From Burkholderiales bacterium (lineage in GTDB: Bacteria > Pseudomonadota > Gammaproteobacteria > Burkholderiales > Casimicrobiaceae): a stretch of 47,176 nt of DNA. Shown here piece by piece: positions 45,782 through 47,176 of this stretch. Location of the stretch: positions 1 to 47,176 of the forward strand of contig JADZDA010000167.1 of the NCBI GenBank assembly GCA_020851255.1, in the 5' to 3' direction. Made by a program: the position numbers and the translations under genes. The notes under the pieces are model-generated. The model was not told where the DNA came from. It made no database searches and saw only the letters and a program-made list of their open reading frames with translations. How positions within the stretch are numbered: the first letter of the stretch is position 1; each line of letters starts with the position of its first letter.

Positions 45782-46381
45782 ATGAACAGGATCGTCGACT
45801 ACTACCTCGCGCCGGTGTCGCCGTGGAGCTATCTGGGCCACGACCGGTTCGTCGCGCTGCTCCAGGCGAACGCCGCGACCGCGCGCGTGCTGCCGGTGGA
45901 CCTCTCCCGGATCTTCCCGGTGTCGGGAGGCCTGCCGCTGCCCAAGCGCGCACCGCAGCGACAGGCGTACCGCCTGGTCGAACTCGCGCGCTGGAGCGAC
46001 TGGCTCCGGATCCCCCTCAACGCCCAGCCGAAGTTCGTCGCGTCGGGCGGCGATCTCGCCAGCCGATGGATCCTCGCGGCCGGCGAACGCGCGTCGGCCA
46101 ACGCCCTCGCGCTGGCGGGCGCCGTCCTGCGCGCGCGCTGGGCCGAGGAGCGAGACATCGCCGACCCCGTGACGCTCGACCGGATCGCGCGATCCTGCGG
46201 CCTGGACGCCGGGGCGATCGCCACGCGAGCCGATTCGCCGGAGATCGCGGCCGCCTACGACGCGGCGACGCAGTCGGCGATCGACGCGCTGGTGTTCGGC
46301 GTGCCCTGGTACGTCTACCGGGGCGAGCCGTTCTGGGGACAGGACCGACTCGACTTCCTGGGCCGCGCTCTGTCAAAATAG
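45782..46381 (+). CDS. DsbA-fold 2-hydroxychromene-2-carboxylate isomerase-like protein
   Basis: A 199-residue protein of the HCCA isomerase/Kappa-GST group (DsbA thioredoxin fold, glutathione-dependent). It begins VDYYLAPVSPWSYLGHDRF, where Ser13 and the PWSYLG turn fit the catalytic position of HCCA isomerase. The helical insertion and then ALVFGVPWYVYRGEPFWGQDRLDFL (the cis-Pro motif GVPWY) follow. There is no signal peptide, so it is cytosolic. HCCA isomerase acts in naphthalene breakdown, but no other catabolic gene is here, so a general glutathione-linked role is as likely. It lies between the PFP gene and hppA, with 64 bases before it. Confidence 0.88.
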   Translation: MNRIVDYYLAPVSPWSYLGHDRFVALLQANAATARVLPVDLSRIFPVSGGLPLPKRAPQRQAYRLVELARWSDWLRIPLNAQPKFVASGGDLASRWILAAGERASANALALAGAVLRARWAEERDIADPVTLDRIARSCGLDAGAIATRADSPEIAAAYDAATQSAIDALVFGVPWYVYRGEPFWGQDRLDFLGRALSK

Positions 46382-46556
46382 CGTGTTTGCCCAGGGTGGT
46401 GGTCAGGCGGCCTTACCGGTCGCCGGCACGCCGCCCGGGACAGGGGATCGGTCCGTCGCGCGAGCCGCGGGCCGTCGAACGGGCGAGCGGGGCCGCCACG
46501 AGCCTCGAGCGTAGCCCGGAGCAGCGAATCGTCTTCGTACCGAGGGAGAACTCCGA

Positions 46557-47176
46557 ATGTCCACCGCGCTCGTCTTCACGCTCGTCTGCGCGATCCTCGC
46601 CATCGCCTATGGCGCCTGGTCGATCAACTGGATACTCGCGAAGCCGGCCGGCAACGCGCGGATGCAGGAGATCGCCGCGGCCGTGCAGGCGGGCGCCAAG
46701 GCGTACCTGAATCGCCAGTACACGACGATCGGCATCGTCGGTGTCATCCTGTTCCTCGTCATCGGCTGGTTCCTGGGCTGGCGCACCGCCGGCGGCTTCG
46801 CCATCGGCGCGCTGCTCTCCGGGCTCGCCGGCTACATCGGCATGAACGTGTCGGTGCGCTCGAACGTGCGGACCGCCGAGGCGGCGCGCACCGGCCTGAA
46901 CGAGGCGCTGTCGATCGCCTTCCGCGGCGGCGCGATCACCGGCATGCTGGTGGTGGGCCTGGGGCTGCTCGGCGTCGCCGGGTTCTACTGGTTCCTGGTC
47001 AATTCGGCCCACCATGCGCCGAATCTGATGAAGGAAGGGCTGCACCATGCGATCGAGCCGCTGGTCGGCCTCGCGTTCGGCGGCTCGCTGATCTCGATCT
47101 TCGCGCGTCTGGGCGGCGGCATCTTCACCAAGGGCGCCGACGTCGGCGCCGACCTCGTCGGCAAGGTCGAGGCGGG
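46557..47176 (+). CDS. hppA: Membrane pyrophosphatase proton pump, N-terminal part (3' end outside window)
   Basis: The first 206 codons or so of an H+-translocating inorganic pyrophosphatase of the 16-helix membrane type. It hydrolyses PPi to pump protons out of the cytosol. The ATG at 46557 has a GGGAGAA ribosome site ahead. Visible blocks are the N-terminal helix, [74 protein letters not shown] and the diagnostic [32 protein letters not shown]. The frame is open to the last base. The residue that tells K+-dependent from K+-independent forms lies beyond the window. The PPi-type phosphofructokinase two genes upstream suggests a shared theme. Confidence 0.95.
   Translation, partial: MSTALVFTLVCAILAIAYGAWSINWILAKPAGNARMQEIAAAVQAGAKAYLNRQYTTIGIVGVILFLVIGWFLGWRTAGGFAIGALLSGLAGYIGMNVSVRSNVRTAEAARTGLNEALSIAFRGGAITGMLVVGLGLLGVAGFYWFLVNSAHHAPNLMKEGLHHAIEPLVGLAFGGSLISIFARLGGGIFTKGADVGADLVGKVEA

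Overview
The window is a dense, very GC-rich stretch of a Gram-negative bacterial chromosome. Its gene content and order point to a betaproteobacterium: queA-tgt-yajC-secD-secF, exbB-exbD-lpxK-Trm112-kdsB-adk, lipid A and KDO genes, lipoproteins with lipobox signals and a CCA-encoding tRNA-Leu. It is almost entirely host-type chromosome. I see no phage, insertion sequence, integrase or CRISPR array. Third codon positions are nearly all G or C, so most other-frame open frames are shadows of the genes listed here.

Left part (1-11.9 kb). A truncated sodium:solute symporter, with an EF-hand-like loop, ends at a strong terminator. It is followed by a BamE-like lipoprotein gene divergent from purB. 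A long minus-strand block then carries queA, a small gene for a secreted protein with a C-terminal sorting-type tail, tgt, yajC, secD, secF and dedA. Upstream of queA lie tRNA-Leu(CAA), a DUF4337 gene whose start seems to be broken by a one-base frameshift, and folA.

Central part (11.9-25.2 kb). A histidine kinase, an outer-membrane-type lipoprotein and a sigma-54 response regulator lie in the same order as the enterobacterial GlrK-QseG-GlrR (QseE/G/F) system. Directly downstream is the most interesting region of the window: two perfect TGTC-N10-GACA sites (the known GlrR target), a near-consensus sigma-54 promoter, an unrecognised 52-codon gene and an intrinsic terminator. Together these form a self-contained unit of about 295 nt. 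Next come thyA and, divergently, an ArsR-type regulator with a 20-bp dyad operator, an LplT-PlsC fusion and a giant DUF2339 membrane protein. After these are a class III sirtuin and a divergent TPR/O-GlcNAc-transferase-like protein.

Right part (25.2-47.2 kb). Here are aroC, xseA, glnS, htpX, a glutathione S-transferase, an ECF sigma factor translationally coupled to a cupin-type anti-sigma-like protein, a secreted Ala/Pro-rich protein, a YHS lipoprotein, a SWIB protein with a histone-H1-like lysine tail, pdxH, an MFS transporter, msrA and a YihY/BrkB membrane protein. The ExbBD/LpxK/Trm112/KdsB/Adk cluster and a family-2 glycosyltransferase follow. The window ends with pyrophosphate-linked metabolism: a PPi-type phosphofructokinase, a DsbA-fold isomerase-like protein and the first third of a membrane proton-pumping pyrophosphatase (hppA).
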